DNA from: Saprospiraceae bacterium
Lineage (GTDB): Bacteria; Bacteroidota; Bacteroidia; Chitinophagales; Saprospiraceae
DNA: 64,000 nt
Assembly (NCBI GenBank): GCA_022842725.1
Contig: JALHOZ010000019.1
Span: forward strand, 1 to 64,000
Reading direction: 5' to 3'
The notes below the pieces were generated by a model, which saw only the letters and a program-made list of their open reading frames with translations, ran no database searches and had not been told where the DNA came from. The translations under genes and the position numbers were made by a program. This document shows positions 62,889 through 64,000 of this stretch, one piece after another (position 1 is the stretch's first letter; the number at the start of each line of letters is the position of its first letter).

Positions 62889-63758
62889 ATGTTGACAAAA
62901 TATCTTTCTTTAATCAAGTTTTCACACACCGTTTTTGCACTTCCCTTTGCTGTTATTGGCTTTTTTATGGGAACGATGATGATGGATTACCATTTTGATT
63001 TCTACCTCCTGGTCAAAGTATTACTGTGTATGGTTTTTGCAAGAAGTGCGGCTATGGCTTTCAACAGGTATTTGGACAGGGACATTGACCGGGAAAACCC
63101 AAGAACAAAAAACAGAGAAATTCCGGCTGGAATTTTACCTGAAAAACAGGTATTGCTCTTTGTAGGTGTCAATGCAGCATTATTTATTTTGACGACATAC
63201 TTCATCAACCTTTTGTGTTTTTTCCTCAGCCCCGTAGCTCTTTTGGTAATATTGGGTTATTCTTATACAAAAAGATTTACGGCCTTTTGCCATCTGGTAT
63301 TAGGTGTTGGTCTGGGATTAGCTCCTGTAGGTGCTTATCTCGCGGTGACCGGGAGTTTCCATTTTTTACCGGTTTTGTTAGGACTGGCTGTTTTTTTCTG
63401 GGTGTCAGGTTTTGATATCATTTATGCGCTGCAAGACGAAGAATTTGATCAGAGTCATCAGTTAAAGTCTATTCCGGCTGCTCTGGGCAAAAAAAATGCC
63501 TTGTTCGTATCGAGACTACTTCATTTGTGTAGTGCATTGTTTTTGACATTATTTACGTATCAGGCAACAGAAATATTTTCAGAACTGCAATGGTTGTTGA
63601 TATTGGGTTACGGTCTCTTTTTGTCTATGTTGGTATATCAACATACTCTGGTGAACGAAAAAGATCTTAGCAGGGTCAATCTGGCTTTTTTTACTTTTAA
63701 CGGTTTGGCAAGTGTTGCATTTGGATTGTTTTTTATAGCAGATGTTTATTTATTGTAA
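62889..63758 (+). CDS. UbiA-family prenyltransferase (MqnP-like, menaquinone synthesis)
   Basis: A 289-residue integral membrane protein with 8-9 helices. The ATG at 62889 was chosen over an upstream TTG that lies inside the terminator. '[20 protein letters not shown]' is the opening, '[20 protein letters not shown]' holds the first Asp-rich motif (prenyl diphosphate-Mg site), 'EIPAG' follows, and '[20 protein letters not shown]' with '[10 protein letters not shown]' is the second. This second motif is the form of 4-hydroxybenzoate-type or MqnP enzymes, which attach a polyprenyl chain to a quinone precursor. With ubiE nearby, menaquinone synthesis is the likely pathway. Its 3' end overlaps rdgB by 26 bases. 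Confidence 0.87.
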   Translation: MLTKYLSLIKFSHTVFALPFAVIGFFMGTMMMDYHFDFYLLVKVLLCMVFARSAAMAFNRYLDRDIDRENPRTKNREIPAGILPEKQVLLFVGVNAALFILTTYFINLLCFFLSPVALLVILGYSYTKRFTAFCHLVLGVGLGLAPVGAYLAVTGSFHFLPVLLGLAVFFWVSGFDIIYALQDEEFDQSHQLKSIPAALGKKNALFVSRLLHLCSALFLTLFTYQATEIFSELQWLLILGYGLFLSMLVYQHTLVNEKDLSRVNLAFFTFNGLASVAFGLFFIADVYLL

Positions 63759-64000
63759 GAAACGTAATCAGTTTTTGCACAGCATTGGCCCGATGACTGA
63801 TTTTGTTTTTGATATCTGAAGATAGTTCTGCAAAAGTTTGATCATAACCATCAGGTACAAATACTGGATCATAACCGAAACCGTTTATTCCCCGGGGTGT
63901 GTCAATGATTTTTCCCCGAATTATGCCTTCAAACGAAAAAGTTCCTTTTTGAGACACCAAAGCAATAACCGTTCGGAATTGGGCTGCTCTGTTCTCAATA
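63733..64000 (-). CDS. rdgB: Non-canonical purine NTP pyrophosphatase RdgB/HAM1, C-terminal part (cut by window edge)
   Basis: The last 88 codons of a HAM1-family house-cleaning enzyme that hydrolyses dITP, ITP and XTP. The frame, open to the edge, reads '[17 protein letters not shown]', '[20 protein letters not shown]', '[20 protein letters not shown]' and '[16 protein letters not shown]'. The 'GFGYDPVF' and '[10 protein letters not shown]' motifs are the substrate-binding and conserved family segments. The stop is 26 bases inside the convergent prenyltransferase gene. Confidence 0.95.
   Translation of the reverse strand, partial: IENRAAQFRTVIALVSQKGTFSFEGIIRGKIIDTPRGINGFGYDPVFVPDGYDQTFAELSSDIKNKISHRANAVQKLITFLTINKHLL

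Overview
The window is AT-rich chromosomal DNA from a free-living member of the Bacteroidota, most likely Saprospiraceae or a close relative. The placement is inferred from protein content: type IX secretion and gliding proteins (PorT, a PorV-like barrel, type A and type B C-terminal sorting domains), menaquinone genes, a DUF4249-type lipoprotein, DUF3667, NamZ/DUF1343, large adhesin-like proteins with 'GCDS' repeats, and promoters with the Bacteroidota -7 box TAnnTTTG. I saw no rRNA, tRNA, CRISPR array, transposase or prophage. No gene-free stretch is longer than about 290 bases.

Layout. 0-10.4 kb: 5' part of gyrA, a sodium:solute symporter with a secreted PIG-L deacetylase, a small NqrM-like protein, a DUF4249-like lipoprotein, era with an unknown partner, a thioredoxin-fold protein, fmt and a small beta-barrel. 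10.5-23.8 kb: engB, a PlsB-like acyltransferase and an exonuclease in one operon; DUF3667; sbcCD with a small ORF packed between the two genes; hscA; then enoyl-CoA hydratase, an unknown exported protein and miaE. 23.8-32.8 kb: a secreted fusion of a subtilisin-like protease with a family 9 glycoside hydrolase, convergent with and overlapping a Dna2-like nuclease-helicase, which is followed by namZ and a small type A-sorted protein. 32.8-39.1 kb: two giant secreted proteins that share an N-terminal motif and a family of cysteine-containing repeats. 39.3-47.7 kb: a pseudaminic-acid-type locus (pseB, pseC, pseF, methylase, double-GNAT protein, pseI) ending in a candidate sugar transferase, a GT2 glycosyltransferase and a methyltransferase. 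47.9-64 kb: NUC1 nuclease, pepT, PorV-like protein, gamma-glutamyltransferase, AsmA-like protein, CorA, YajC, shikimate kinase, MarR, porT-ubiE, a PolX-like protein, DUF1573, a UbiA-family prenyltransferase and the 3' part of rdgB.

How the parts fit: the pse locus should make a CMP-activated nonulosonic acid for surface glycosylation, and the genes at its end are plausible assembly enzymes. PorT, the PorV-like barrel and YajC belong to export machinery that could carry the large secreted proteins to the surface. The protease-GH9 protein, PIG-L deacetylase, NamZ and gamma-glutamyltransferase indicate a life of degrading polymers and cell-wall or peptide material.

Most notable: the S8-GH9 fusion with three exact 49-residue C-terminal repeats; the pse locus without a PseG hydrolase but with a tandem acetyltransferase in its place; a PolX protein lacking the polymerase motif but keeping the PHP nuclease; a Dna2-like enzyme without iron-sulfur cysteines; and a possible small RNA with a 24-bp palindrome between two convergent genes.
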